A model generated the notes under the pieces. The model did not search any database, was not told the origin of the DNA, and saw nothing but the letters and a program-made list of their open reading frames with translations. A stretch of 10,708 nucleotides of DNA from Lachnospiraceae bacterium UBA1729 (GTDB lineage Bacteria; Bacillota; Clostridia; Lachnospirales; Lachnospiraceae): contig DCIJ01000064.1 of the NCBI GenBank assembly GCA_002315945.1, forward strand, positions 1-10,708. The letters run 5' to 3'. Shown one piece after another: positions 10,674 to 10,708 of this stretch. Positions within the stretch are counted from its first letter, which is position 1; each line of letters starts with the position of its first letter. The position numbers and the translations under genes were made by a program.

Positions 10674-10708
10674 TTGCGGGGATGGGACTCGAAGGTTGGA
10701 GTGAGTCG
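10674..10708 (-). tRNA. Partial tRNA 3' end at the window edge, disrupted T stem
   Basis: The minus strand shows a T loop TTCGAGT (10693-10687), a 3' T-stem strand CCCAT, an acceptor strand CCCCGCA and discriminator A, spaced 4 nt from tRNA-Pro. The 5' T-stem strand should read ATGGG but reads CAACC, so the similarity stops abruptly at 10693. The anticodon is outside the window or lost. Confidence 0.5.

Overview
The window reads as part of a conjugative mobile element (an integrative conjugative element or a RepA_N-type plasmid) from a low-GC Firmicute, most likely a Clostridia/Lachnospiraceae-type host. The grounds are strong AGGAGG-like ribosome binding sites, AT-rich sequence, and the gene company: a VirD4/TraG coupling protein with the Firmicute 'GGSGSGKTRF' Walker A, a PcfB/DUF3801 protein, a RepA_N replication initiator and a DUF5688 protein. 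Every supported gene is on the minus strand, so reading order runs from the right edge (10708) to the left edge (1).

Right part (about 10708 to 8555): an array of eleven complete tRNA genes plus one partial one at the edge. In transcription order they are partial, Pro-UGG, Arg-UCU, Arg-ACG, His-GUG, Phe-GAA, Ile-UAU, Ser-UGA, Lys-UUU, Cys-GCA, Gln-CUG, Gln-UUG. No anticodon repeats and none of the genes encodes its 3' CCA. The array is interrupted by two paralogous 84-aa XRE-type HTH genes. Each is preceded by a control-like region: a 17-codon leader ORF and hairpin before one, and a terminator hairpin (with a possible 41-codon ORF) before the other. A short promoter-ORF-terminator unit (9834-9507) also lies inside the array, and its T-tract touches the 5' end of tRNA-Phe.

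Middle part (8454 to 4739): a tightly packed five-gene cassette. It encodes an unrecognised 367-aa protein with a CxxxCxxC motif and an FtsZ-like 'IPxFLR' tail; a small radical SAM enzyme; a 115-aa unknown; a COG3541/RlaP-type polymerase-beta-fold nucleotidyltransferase; and an R2K-clade (DUF4343-like) ATP-grasp enzyme. The predicted chemistries (radical generation, nucleotidyl transfer, ATP-dependent ligation) suggest a modification, repair or conflict system. It is the best candidate here for an undescribed system; its function is not known from sequence.

Left part (4727 to 1): seven 11-bp direct repeats stand just upstream of a promoter, followed by a structured leader or small ORF and the DUF5688 gene with a terminator. 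Then comes the mobile core: two small Cys-rich proteins, the RepA_N initiator (with 23-bp iterons and an AT-rich block inside its own coding sequence, resembling an intragenic origin), an unrecognised 135-aa protein, a DUF4406/DUF7768-like protein, PcfB and the N-terminal third or so of VirD4, which runs off the left edge. Very short gaps and start/stop overlaps indicate one replication-to-conjugation operon.
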